A stretch of DNA of 64,000 nucleotides from Deltaproteobacteria bacterium (lineage in GTDB: Bacteria; Desulfobacterota; Desulfobacteria; Desulfobacterales; Desulfosarcinaceae). A model generated the notes under the pieces. That model had not been told where the DNA came from, did no database searches, and worked only from the letters and a program-made list of their open reading frames with translations. The position numbers and the translations under genes are program-made. Below, piece by piece: positions 18,547-27,958 of the stretch (position 1 is its first letter; each line of letters opens with the position of its first letter). Where the stretch lies: NCBI GenBank assembly GCA_020444075.1, contig JAHLLR010000009.1, positions 1 to 64,000 of the forward strand. The letters are read 5' to 3'.

Positions 18547-18716
18547 CTTTCCGGAAAGCTTTTGGAAATTAAAAGAAAAGACTTGTCGGCCACTATCAAA
18601 CTGACTAATAATACCATCATCGTCTTTCCATCCAGGCCCGACCATTCACCTGTTTTTATCGCGCACATCCGTGCGTTGCCAACCTGAACTGAATTCGCAA
18701 TTTCGGGGGAGGCATC

Positions 18717-20735
18717 ATGTATGAACTCGTCAGGGGAAAAACCAAATACATTATTTCCAAAAGCGATAGCATCGAGGTCGACGGATGGGATCCGAAAGCC
18801 TCGGAAGTCCCGACCGTTCCCGTCAGCAGGGAGATCGAAAAAGCCACCTGGAAAGAATATCTCCTCACTGGAGGCACCCGCCGCGAACCTATTATGGATT
18901 TCGTCAGGGAATCCTGGAATCGCTGCCTCGCCATGGGGGTCGACCCCGCTCTGGGAAAGTGTTTTGACATTCGGCCCGAAAAAGATCTTGGCACCGAACA
19001 CTGGTTGCTCAAGGGGCTCGTTGAAGATACCAGCAAAGAGATCTATCGCCTGATAAAGGGCAAAGGTCTGTTGATCACCATCTGTGATCGGCACGGGTAT
19101 CTGGTTAACATGGGTGGCGATTATCGGGCGCTGCTTTCTGCCGACAAACTCAACTTTGGCCCTGGGGCCAACTGGTCTGAAAAAAGTGTCGGCACCAATG
19201 CCATCGGCACGGCTCTGGCCACCGCTCAACCCATTCGGGTGACAGGCCGGGAACATTTTTGCGAAAGCCACCATGGCTGGGTCTGTTCGGCAGCACCGAT
19301 ATTCGATCTCAATGGCGACCTCATCGGCTGCATCGACATTTCCGGCCCCAAGTCGGCTGATCACCTCCATACCATGGCGCTGGCCATCGAGGGTGCCCGC
19401 ACCATCGAAAACCGTCTTTTCCGCATGCAGTCGGTAAATTTGATGAGCACGGCATTCAACGCGGTGGCGACGGGCCTGGTTTATATTGATCTGTCCGGGA
19501 GAATCAGGTCCGCCAACCCCATCGCCGCCATTCTCATGGGCGAGGCGGCCGACGGGCTGGTTGGCGCCGATGCAGAGACGTGGTTCGACCTGAAAGCAAT
19601 CATGGAACAAATCAGCTGCGATTACCAGTCACGATCAAATGGCGGTTTTCGTATCCGGTGCCACCGCAACAGTGCCTACGACACCCGCGCGCTGCCGATT
19701 CTGAGCCCGAACCATACATTGGCCGGCATTTTGGTTGTCATTCACGAACTGCAGACCGTCCGATCGCCTGAACCCGCCACGCCATCGGAAACGGAAGACG
19801 CATTCAAAGCCATTATCGGCAACAGCAGCGCTATCCAACAGGCCGTCAAAATCGCCCGTCGTGTCGCCCCCACCCCGTCGACGGTTCTGATCACAGGCCC
19901 GAGCGGTACCGGCAAGGAACTCATGGCCCAGGCGCTGCACCATGCAAGCCCGAGACGCAACCGGTCCTTTGTCGCCGTCAACTGTGGCGCGATTCCACCT
20001 GAACTGATCCAAAGTGAGCTATTCGGTTATGTTGAAGGGGCGTTCACCGGTGCGTGCCGGAGTGGCCGGACGGGAAAATTTGAGCAGGCATCCGGGGGAA
20101 CGCTTTTTCTGGATGAAATCGCTGAGATGCCGTTGGCCATGCAGGTCAATCTGTTACGCGTTCTAGATGAGAAAAAGATCACCCGGATCGGCGGAAAAAA
20201 TCCGATACCGGTGGATGTCCGCATCATGGCCGCCACCAATCAGGACCTGGATGCCATGGTCACCCAGGGAAAATTCCGGCAGGATTTGTTTTTCCGCCTG
20301 AGTGTCGTGCGCATCCCGTTGCCGCCATTGAACCGTCGCGGCAAGGATGTAGAGTTGCTAGCCGGATCCTTTATCACCACCATTGCCCGGGAATTCGGCC
20401 GGAAGATCCGGTGTGTCGACCCTCGATTTTACCAGAGCCTGGCAGCGTATGAATGGCCCGGAAATATCCGCGAACTGAGCCATGCCATCGAATCCGCCAT
20501 CATCATGATGGATGCCGATGTGCTTCAATGGGAGCACCTGCCGGAGCAGATCCGCGGTGTCGATCGACCGTCAACTGTCGCGGCTCACTCGAATTTCAAT
20601 TTGGAGGCGATGCAGAAAGAGACCATTCACCGGGCCTATCTTAACTTTCAGGGAAACATCAGCAAGATGTCCAAGGCGCTGGGAATCGGACGCAACACCC
20701 TATATGCCAAGCTTAAAAAATTCGACCTGATTTAG
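18717..20735 (+). CDS. acoR: Sigma-54-dependent transcriptional activator (GAF/PAS-AAA+-Fis HTH), AcoR-like
   Basis: GPSGTGKELMAQALH Walker A, FGYVEGAFTGA (GAFTGA), NGDLIGCIDISGP; C-terminal Fis-type HTH ISKMSKALGIGRNTLYAKLKK. Confidence 0.9.
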   Translation: MYELVRGKTKYIISKSDSIEVDGWDPKASEVPTVPVSREIEKATWKEYLLTGGTRREPIMDFVRESWNRCLAMGVDPALGKCFDIRPEKDLGTEHWLLKGLVEDTSKEIYRLIKGKGLLITICDRHGYLVNMGGDYRALLSADKLNFGPGANWSEKSVGTNAIGTALATAQPIRVTGREHFCESHHGWVCSAAPIFDLNGDLIGCIDISGPKSADHLHTMALAIEGARTIENRLFRMQSVNLMSTAFNAVATGLVYIDLSGRIRSANPIAAILMGEAADGLVGADAETWFDLKAIMEQISCDYQSRSNGGFRIRCHRNSAYDTRALPILSPNHTLAGILVVIHELQTVRSPEPATPSETEDAFKAIIGNSSAIQQAVKIARRVAPTPSTVLITGPSGTGKELMAQALHHASPRRNRSFVAVNCGAIPPELIQSELFGYVEGAFTGACRSGRTGKFEQASGGTLFLDEIAEMPLAMQVNLLRVLDEKKITRIGGKNPIPVDVRIMAATNQDLDAMVTQGKFRQDLFFRLSVVRIPLPPLNRRGKDVELLAGSFITTIAREFGRKIRCVDPRFYQSLAAYEWPGNIRELSHAIESAIIMMDADVLQWEHLPEQIRGVDRPSTVAAHSNFNLEAMQKETIHRAYLNFQGNISKMSKALGIGRNTLYAKLKKFDLI

Positions 20736-21111
20736 AACCACGCAGACCCTTATTCCGCGATTGAAAATTACGGTTAAAACATGGGTCGATAGGAACCGCG
20801 GCGTAAACTACATGAAACGAAATATAGGCATTCGCGGCCTTCTTCCCCGGTGAATAAAAACCAACCCGAGCGTTTGGTTCACCCTTGTTAAAATAACCAT
20901 TGATCCGGCCAAGACCGGAAAGGATTTCTGCAGGAACGGTGGTCCGGCAAGCGCGCTAAGGGTAGACACCATACTTATTCAGCGTCACCCTACCACATCC
21001 ATGGGGTGACAGCGGCCGTCAAGAATAATTTCCGTCAGGAGAAAAATTGAGCCGCAGTCGGCATTTCGACCCAAAAGGATAACTCGACCCCGCGATGGCA
21101 GGCGTTGGCCG

Positions 21112-21948
21112 TCAGGGTTGTTTCTTCTGACAATCCGGGCAGAAATGGCTGCTGCGCTGGGCCACCACGATGCGCTCGATGATGCTGCTGCAGCGCAAGC
21201 ATGCCATTCCGGTGCGGCGAAAGACGTTGAGTGCTTCCGCATTGCGGCCCGGTCGGTTGCCCGGCAGGTAAAAGTTGCTCTTGCCCGTGCCCAGGGATGT
21301 GCCCAGATTCCTCAACCCTTTACGCAGGACATGCGGAATGGCCCGATGCAGCGCCTTGACCTCATCACGGGTGAGCGAGCTGCTGATGCGTTGCGGGTGG
21401 ATTCCGGATTCCCAGAGGGCTTCATCAACGTATATATTGCCCAGGCCGGCGAGAAAACGCTGGTCCAGCAGCAGCGGTTTGATCTGGCGGTTCGTGGTCC
21501 CCAGCATCGTCAAAAACCGCCCGATCGTAAAACTTTCTTCCAAGGGTTCGGGGCCCAGTCGGTCCAGAATCTTCTCCGGCTCACCGGTCAGCCAGATACG
21601 GCCGAACTTGCGGGTATCCTGGAAACGCAGGGTATCTGTTTCGCCAACGTTCAGAATCATATGCTCATGTTTGTTGCGTGGCTTGTCCGTGGGTTCCCAG
21701 TTCAGCCGTCCGGTCATGCGCAGATGTATCATCAACGTCAGGCCGCTGGACAGATCAAACAGGATATATTTGCCCCGGCGGGTGATCTGCCGGATGGTTC
21801 GTCCCTTGATTTTTTCGCAAAAGTCCGCAGGGTCCATGTCTGTGACCGTTTTGAACCAGTATACCGATGCGCCGGTAATCAGTCGGCCGGGGAGGTTCTT
21901 TCTGCACAGGGTGTCAACGACGCTTTGAACTTCAGGCAGTTCAGGCAT
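21112..21948 (-). CDS. mutM: Formamidopyrimidine-DNA glycosylase
   Basis: MPELPEVQSVV start, LLDQRFLAGLGNIYVDEALW, C-terminal zinc finger CLRCSS..HFCPDCQ. Confidence 0.95.
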   Translation of the reverse strand: MPELPEVQSVVDTLCRKNLPGRLITGASVYWFKTVTDMDPADFCEKIKGRTIRQITRRGKYILFDLSSGLTLMIHLRMTGRLNWEPTDKPRNKHEHMILNVGETDTLRFQDTRKFGRIWLTGEPEKILDRLGPEPLEESFTIGRFLTMLGTTNRQIKPLLLDQRFLAGLGNIYVDEALWESGIHPQRISSSLTRDEVKALHRAIPHVLRKGLRNLGTSLGTGKSNFYLPGNRPGRNAEALNVFRRTGMACLRCSSIIERIVVAQRSSHFCPDCQKKQP

Positions 21949-22001
21949 GGTGGCAATAGGTTTCGGTGCAAATAGGTCGTTTAATTTCGGTTACCACTAT
22001 C

Positions 22002-22208
22002 CTATATCTTAATCCAGAAAGGTATGGCTATCAGAACGATACCGGAAATAAGCAGAATATAAATGTTTGAAATAAAATAGGGAAACACCATTAATCCGAT
22101 ACCACTGAAAAGCGGAATAACAGATTTTTGTTTTTTCCCAAAAACAAAAAATCCTAATCCGATTGAACCAAATATCATGCCCCACATCAAAGTCGATGTA
22201 CTATTCAT
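22002..22208 (-). CDS. Small membrane protein
   Basis: 68 aa MNSTSTLMWGMIFGSIGLGFFVFGKKQ.. with two predicted TM stretches. Confidence 0.5.
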   Translation of the reverse strand: MNSTSTLMWGMIFGSIGLGFFVFGKKQKSVIPLFSGIGLMVFPYFISNIYILLISGIVLIAIPFWIKI

Positions 22209-22482
22209 GTTGAACCCTTCATATTTTGAAAATCGGACCGATCGCCTCCGGTCAGGTTGCTGAATAACACAGCCATCAAACATCCATCAAGCCATGAGGG
22301 AAAATACACCATTTTCAGTTTGCCGAAAACAGGGTGATTTCCGGCAACGGGAAACGCCTTGTATGGGAAATTAATGACTGCTTCACACCTGAAAATATCG
22401 AGGCCTGGTGGCCCCGACTTTTTAGCCGATACGGCTGCTGAATCCGAGGGTTTCCCGTTTCCATCGTTTCTTGTTCTTCGCC

Positions 22483-22497
22483 TTTACAGCTTGTAAA
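22483..22497. promoter_or_regulatory. Palindromic operator TTTACAGCTTGTAAA (site 3 of 3)
   Basis: TTTACA-N3-TGTAAA; same position relative to kinase operon as sites 1 and 2. Confidence 0.62.
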
Positions 22498-22601
22498 ATA
22501 TTCTGACAGTCCGATTTTTTTACACCTGGATCCCATCTTTCAAAATTTCATTTTTATATATTTTTTCATACGGTTACAAAGCCATTGAAACATTTTGGAA
22601 T

Positions 22602-22617
22602 TGGCATTGAACTTGAT
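22602..22617 (+). promoter_or_regulatory. Imperfect sigma-54-like promoter TGGCATTGAACTTGAT
   Basis: Good -24; -12 reads GA instead of GC; positional equivalent of the 4504 and 7320 promoters. Confidence 0.5.
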
Positions 22618-22679
22618 AATTACCAGACGGCAGCGTGTTTTTGGCATACAACCACCATTGCATGACAACGGGATGATCC

Positions 22680-24416
22680 ATGAATCGTAATCTCCCCCCC
22701 CTGAGCCCATACTACCGATCGCTCACCCGCAACATGGTGCTGCTGGTCATGGTGATTTCCTTCACGCCGATGGTCCTCGTGACCGGGATCATCCTGGACC
22801 AATTCAGTTCTTCCCACCATGAAAAGGTATTTGCCCACCTGGGGGAACTGGTCCTCAAACACAAACAGAACATCGACAGCTTTTTGGACGAAAAGGTCCA
22901 GAACATCCGCTTTCTGGCGGATTCCATCGATTTTGACCGTATCAGCCAGCCGGGTATAATCGCTGAAGACCTTTCCCGCCTGCAGAGCGCCTATGGGACG
23001 GTATTCGTGGATCTTGGCGTGGTCAACGAACAGGGACAGCAGGTGGCCTATGCCGGGCCGTTCAACCTGGAAAATGCCATCTACGCGGATGCGGACTGGT
23101 TTAAAAAAGCCATCCAGAGCAACTATTTCACCAGCGACGTATTTCTGGGGCTTCGTGGGTCGCCTCACTTCATCATCGCCGTTCGGAAAACCTGGCAGGG
23201 CCAAAAATGGATCATCCGGGCAACCATCGATTTTCTCTCCTTCAACCGTCTCGTGGAAAAGGTGCGCATCGGCGAAACCGGCTTTGCCTACATCCTGAAT
23301 CGTGAGGGTCAGTTTCAGACCAAACCCATATTTGACTTCACCCCCACCTTGGACATTTACTCGCGCTACTTTGCCACCCTGTCGCGCATGGGAAAAGAGG
23401 TGGAGATCCAGGAGCGGCTGGATGGCGCCGGCGTGAAAAGCCTGTATGTTTCCGCCCTGCTCAAGGGCGGCGACTGGCTGCTGGTATATAAACAGGCCAG
23501 CAGCGATGCCTTCTCGGACCTTCACAATGCCCAGATCATCGCCCTTGTCTTTTTCGTCCTGGGCGGGATCGCCATCGTGGCCATGGCGGTCTGGATGTCC
23601 GGCAGAATGGTTCGCCGCATCGCCACGTCGGACAAAGAAAAAGAGATCATGAACGAACAGGTGATCGAGACCGGCAAACTGGCCTCGGTCGGCGAGTTGG
23701 CCGCCGGCATTGCCCACGAGATCAACAATCCGGTAGCCATCATGGTGGAGGAGGCCGGATGGCTCCAGGACCTTATGGAAGATGGGGCCTATAAAAACGA
23801 AGCGGACATCAAGGAGTTCGAGCGGGCCCTGAACCAGATCCGCACCCAGGGCAAGCGCTGCAAGGAGATCACCCATAAATTGCTCAGTTTTGCCCGCAAA
23901 ACCGATTCGCGCATCGAAGATTTCGAGATCGGCCACCTCATCGAAGAAGTCGTCGCCCTGTCGGCCCAGCGTGCCAAATACAGCAATGTGGAGTTGACCA
24001 CGCGTCTCGAGCCGAAACTGCCGGCCATCTCCGCTTCCCATTCGGAGCTGCAGCAGGTGTTTCTCAACCTGATCAACAATGCCCTGGATGCCATGGATAA
24101 AACCGGCGGCACCCTGGAGATCAGCGCCAGGCAGGAAGAAGGGCAGATTCTTATCGGCGTCGCCGACAATGGACCGGGAATCCCCAAGGCCAACCTGGCC
24201 CGAATTTTCGATCCTTTTTTTACCACCAAACCCGTGGGCAGCGGCACCGGTCTGGGGCTTTCCATCTGCTACGGCATCATTCAAAAAATGGGTGGAACCA
24301 TCGCCGTGAAAAGCGCACTGGACGTGGGGACCACCTTCGAGATCCGTATTCCGGTTAAAACCGACGATACCGTGGAAAACCGAACCGTCGTATCGGCATC
24401 CGATACCTGTAATTAA
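22680..24416 (+). CDS. Sensor histidine kinase, third paralogue
   Basis: [80 protein letters not shown]. Confidence 0.95.
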   Translation: MNRNLPPLSPYYRSLTRNMVLLVMVISFTPMVLVTGIILDQFSSSHHEKVFAHLGELVLKHKQNIDSFLDEKVQNIRFLADSIDFDRISQPGIIAEDLSRLQSAYGTVFVDLGVVNEQGQQVAYAGPFNLENAIYADADWFKKAIQSNYFTSDVFLGLRGSPHFIIAVRKTWQGQKWIIRATIDFLSFNRLVEKVRIGETGFAYILNREGQFQTKPIFDFTPTLDIYSRYFATLSRMGKEVEIQERLDGAGVKSLYVSALLKGGDWLLVYKQASSDAFSDLHNAQIIALVFFVLGGIAIVAMAVWMSGRMVRRIATSDKEKEIMNEQVIETGKLASVGELAAGIAHEINNPVAIMVEEAGWLQDLMEDGAYKNEADIKEFERALNQIRTQGKRCKEITHKLLSFARKTDSRIEDFEIGHLIEEVVALSAQRAKYSNVELTTRLEPKLPAISASHSELQQVFLNLINNALDAMDKTGGTLEISARQEEGQILIGVADNGPGIPKANLARIFDPFFTTKPVGSGTGLGLSICYGIIQKMGGTIAVKSALDVGTTFEIRIPVKTDDTVENRTVVSASDTCN

Positions 24417-24445
24417 AGGAAACACCAAAGAAAGGAGATCACCCC

Positions 24446-24877
24446 ATGGCAATAGCAACCATCATGCTCGTAGACGACGAGGTTCCCTTTGTGGAAGCGA
24501 TGACCAAGCGTCTGACCCGACGGGATCTGGAGGTAGGCACCGCTTTCAGCGGCAAGGACGCACTGGAGAAACTGCTCGCCGACAGCAAAACCGAAGTGGT
24601 GATTTTAGACGTCAAAATGCCCGGCATGGACGGTATCGAAACCCTCCAGGCCATCAAACGACAGGTGCCGCTGGTGGAGGTGATCATGCTTACCGGCCAT
24701 GCCACGGTGGAGTCGGCCATCGAAGGCATGAAGCTCGGCGCCTTCGACTACCTGATGAAACCGTGCGACATGGATCACCTGATCGCCAAGGTTACGGAGG
24801 CGGCCGCCAGAAAACGCCAGCACGAGGAGAAGATCATCAATGCCCGGATCAAGGAAATCACCGCGCGGCGCGCATAG
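24446..24877 (+). CDS. Response regulator, receiver domain only (array copy 1)
   Basis: IMLVDDEVPFVEAM..VVILDVKMPGMDGIETL..MLTGHATVESAIEGMKLGAFDYLMKP. Confidence 0.93.
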   Translation: MAIATIMLVDDEVPFVEAMTKRLTRRDLEVGTAFSGKDALEKLLADSKTEVVILDVKMPGMDGIETLQAIKRQVPLVEVIMLTGHATVESAIEGMKLGAFDYLMKPCDMDHLIAKVTEAAARKRQHEEKIINARIKEITARRA

Positions 24878-24884
24878 GGAGACT

Positions 24885-25319
24885 ATGGACCCCAACCGTC
24901 CAAACAATCCCAGTCCGGCACCCATTCGTCTGCTTCTGGTGGATGACGAAAAGGGATTTGTCGAGGTGCTGTCCAAACGGCTGGCCAAGCGCAACATCCA
25001 TACCACCCAGGCCTTTTCAGGCAGCGAAGGGATCCGTTTGCTCAGGCGGTCCGACTTTGATGTGGCCGTACTGGACCTGAAGCTGGAAGACATGGACGGC
25101 ATCGAAATCCTTAAAATTTTCAAAAAGATGGACCCGCACATGCCGGTGATCATGCTTACCGGGCACGGCTCCGAAAAAGCATCCATCGAAGGCATACGCT
25201 ACGGGGCGTTTGACTATCTGACCAAACCCCACGAGCTGGCGGAACTCGTGGAAAAGATCAACGAAGCGATCCGCCTCAGGGAGAGAACGGATGACACCGA
25301 TGAAACTGCTTCTTGTTGA
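24885..25319 (+). CDS. Response regulator, receiver domain only (array copy 2)
   Basis: RLLLVDDEKGFVEVL..VAVLDLKLEDMDGIEIL..MLTGHGSEKASIEGIRYGAFDYLTKP; start internal to the 24840 ORF. Confidence 0.92.
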   Translation: MDPNRPNNPSPAPIRLLLVDDEKGFVEVLSKRLAKRNIHTTQAFSGSEGIRLLRRSDFDVAVLDLKLEDMDGIEILKIFKKMDPHMPVIMLTGHGSEKASIEGIRYGAFDYLTKPHELAELVEKINEAIRLRERTDDTDETASC

Positions 25320-25704
25320 CGACGAAACGGATTTCCTCAACACCCTGCTCAAACGAATGCAACGGCGCAACGTGGATGTGCAGGGGGTCGGTAGTGGAGA
25401 ATCCGCACTGGCATGGTTGGCGACCCACGCCACGGACGTGGTCATCCTGGATGTGCGCATGCCCGGCATGGACGGAATCGAGACCCTCCGTGAAATCAAA
25501 AAAAAGTTCCCATTGACCGAAGTGATCATGCTCACCGGTCACGCCAGCATGGAAGTGGCTATCGAAGGCATGGAAATGGGAGCCTTCGACTACCTGATGA
25601 AGCCCATGGACATGGATGAATTGCTCTACAAGGCCGAGGACGCCTTCAAGAAAAAAATGATCCATGAGGGCAAAATCCGGCAAATGGCCGAACAACTGAG
25701 GTGA
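25291..25704 (+). CDS. Response regulator, receiver domain only (array copy 3)
   Basis: LLLVDDETDFLNTLLKRM..VVILDVRMPGMDGIETL..MLTGHASMEVAIEG; overlaps copy 2 by 29 bp. Confidence 0.92.
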   Translation: MTPMKLLLVDDETDFLNTLLKRMQRRNVDVQGVGSGESALAWLATHATDVVILDVRMPGMDGIETLREIKKKFPLTEVIMLTGHASMEVAIEGMEMGAFDYLMKPMDMDELLYKAEDAFKKKMIHEGKIRQMAEQLR

Positions 25705-25784
25705 GCCCGGCAGCCTGAGACGGCGCCGACAGCGCTTAATACCCATATTGACGATCAACCTTTAATAGAAAAGCGAGGGAGGAT

Positions 25785-27086
25785 ATGAACTTCTTCAAAC
25801 AGTGGGGCAGTTTTATGATGCAAGGGGCCAAAGCCCACGCACAATGGGAAATCCAGATGTCAGCCAATATTCTTGGCAGCCGCAAGCGGGTAATGATGCT
25901 CCTGATGTTGCTGGTGCCGATCATCCTGGGGGGCATTGTTTTCGCGGAGCAGATGGGAAGTGCCATCCCTGACATTCTCGGCGGCAAAAAGGCCTACAGC
26001 CCGGCATTTTACTCCACCGGGATCTTTATTGTCTCCATTCTCATCGGCCTGGGCGCCGGGCTGATCACCGGCTGCATCGGCGCAGGAGGCGGTTTCATCA
26101 TCGCTCCTGCCCTGATGAGCGCCGGCATCAAGGGTATACTGGCAGTGGGAACCGATCTGTTTCACATTTTCGCCAAGGCCATCATGGGCAGCATCATCCA
26201 CCGCAAACTGGGCAACGTGTCTGTCCCGCTGGCCGTGGTATTTCTCCTCGGTGCCATTTTAGGGGCCACTGCCGGCGGGGTCCTCAATCGCGTGCTCTAC
26301 GAGCTGAACCCGGTGCTTTCGGATACTTTCATCACCACCATCTACGCCCTCATGCTCGGATTTCTGGGGTTTTATTCCATGTACGATTTTCTCAAGGCCA
26401 GGAAATCCAGCGACACCGGCGATGCCCACGGTGGCGGCGGTCATGGCGGCAAAGCTGAAGGTACGGATCTGGGCGGGCTGCCCAAAAAGCTCCAATCGGT
26501 CAACATCCCCCCCATGGTCAAATTCGACTTCGACTTCACCCCCGGCGGCAGAAGCATCTCCTGGGTGTTTCTCGTTCTCTCCGGCGCCCTGGTCGGCTTG
26601 GCAGCCGGTATCATGGGCGTGGGCGGCGGTTTTCTCACCTTCCCCATCTTCGTCTACATGCTGGGGGTCTCTTCCATGACCACAGTGGGCACCGACATTT
26701 TCCAGATCGTCTTCACCGCCGGCTACGCCTCCATCAGCCAGTATGCCATCTATGGATTCATCTTCTACACCCTGGCCATGGGTATGCTGCTGGGATCCCT
26801 GCTGGGCATCCAGATCGGCGCCATGGTCACCAAAGTAGTCCCAGGCATCACTATTCGTGGGTTCTACGCCATGGCAGTGCTGGCAGGGTTCGTCAACCGG
26901 TTCTTCGCCCTGCCCGCCAAACTGGGGGAAATGGGGGTGATCGACATCTCCAAAGGCATGGGCGCGACACTGGATACCATCGGTATATGGGCCTTTTTCA
27001 TCGTTATCGGCGGCTTCGGCGTCTGGGTCATCGGCACATTTTTGAAAAACATCGGACAGCTTAAGGGGGAAGGAGAACACGTATGA
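25785..27086 (+). CDS. TauE/SafE-family (sulfite exporter-like) membrane transporter
   Basis: Two repeated glycine-rich TM motifs (GLGAGLITGCIGAGGGFIIAPALMSAGI; GLAAGIMGVGGGFLTFPIFVYMLGV). Confidence 0.87.
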   Translation: MNFFKQWGSFMMQGAKAHAQWEIQMSANILGSRKRVMMLLMLLVPIILGGIVFAEQMGSAIPDILGGKKAYSPAFYSTGIFIVSILIGLGAGLITGCIGAGGGFIIAPALMSAGIKGILAVGTDLFHIFAKAIMGSIIHRKLGNVSVPLAVVFLLGAILGATAGGVLNRVLYELNPVLSDTFITTIYALMLGFLGFYSMYDFLKARKSSDTGDAHGGGGHGGKAEGTDLGGLPKKLQSVNIPPMVKFDFDFTPGGRSISWVFLVLSGALVGLAAGIMGVGGGFLTFPIFVYMLGVSSMTTVGTDIFQIVFTAGYASISQYAIYGFIFYTLAMGMLLGSLLGIQIGAMVTKVVPGITIRGFYAMAVLAGFVNRFFALPAKLGEMGVIDISKGMGATLDTIGIWAFFIVIGGFGVWVIGTFLKNIGQLKGEGEHV

Positions 27087-27769
27087 TCGCCAATAAACCC
27101 AAATTCATGGCCGGCCTGACATTGATGGTGCTGTTCACCGCCGTTTTCATCGCCATATTCCTGCCCCTTTTCGGCGGGAAAAACGGATTGGAATACCTTG
27201 ACAACCTTTACAACTCCATCTCCAAGGGATCGGCTTATTATATCGATGCGGTGCGCAAGGATGTGCAGACCCTTCAGACACCGGATCTGACCGTGACCCT
27301 GACCATGAAAAGCGAAGTCCAGGCACAGCAGACCGTACCGATTTTTATGAAAACCGGGGCCCAGGTGGGCCAGAACGGCGCGCAACTCATCGTGACGGGC
27401 AACATGATCCAGATCCTCAATCACTGTCTGGATGACGCCCAGCACATGTATGACAATGACGGCGCCGCCGTATCCGCAAAATACGGGTATGCCGAAAAGA
27501 TGGCGCTCTACAACTGGTGGAGTGCGCTCAAGGCTATGGATTTCGATCTGAAAAAGCAGAAAAAATTCAATGCGGCCAAGATGGCTGAGCTGGTCAACAA
27601 AAAAGCGGTGGAGACGGCTTATAATTATTATGGTATTGAAGGTCAGAATATCTCCGATCGTATTGGTGTGGTTATTTTCTCGCTGATCTTTTACGTGATT
27701 TACACCCTGTGGTATGGATTCGGCATCATGTATCTGTTCGAGGGCGCGGGCTTGCGCCTGGAGCACTGA
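27083..27769 (+). CDS. Conserved membrane protein, partner of TauE-like transporter
   Basis: 4-bp overlap with the upstream gene; N- and C-terminal TM segments with a large intervening soluble domain. Confidence 0.7.
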   Translation: MIANKPKFMAGLTLMVLFTAVFIAIFLPLFGGKNGLEYLDNLYNSISKGSAYYIDAVRKDVQTLQTPDLTVTLTMKSEVQAQQTVPIFMKTGAQVGQNGAQLIVTGNMIQILNHCLDDAQHMYDNDGAAVSAKYGYAEKMALYNWWSALKAMDFDLKKQKKFNAAKMAELVNKKAVETAYNYYGIEGQNISDRIGVVIFSLIFYVIYTLWYGFGIMYLFEGAGLRLEH

Positions 27770-27798
27770 TTGCCGAAACGATGATTTATAAGCTTCAT

Positions 27799-27839
27799 CG
27801 CCTCCCTCTCTCCTCAAGGAAGGAGGGAGGCGGTTTTTT
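27799..27839 (+). terminator. Rho-independent terminator
   Basis: CGCCTCCCTCTCTCCTCAAGGAAGGAGGGAGGCGGTTTTTT just downstream of the TauE operon. Confidence 0.8.
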
Positions 27840-27958
27840 GCTCTGCTCCCTGTTTGAACAAAGGCTGTACCAACTGTCCTTCGCCCCATGAGGGGAAAGG
27901 GACAGCATGAAAAGCAGTTTCTAACGGTTGTTGCGGAATTTTATAATAGCAGACAGGG

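Noticed and set aside
22620-24458. 612-aa minus-strand ORF opposite the third histidine kinase
   Set aside because: Shadow ORF of a high-GC kinase gene; composition His/Asp/Gly-rich with no recognisable domain, whereas the plus strand has clear kinase motifs.
26259-27080. 273-aa minus-strand ORF
   Set aside because: Antisense shadow of the TauE/SafE-like transporter; low-complexity His/Asp/Gly composition.
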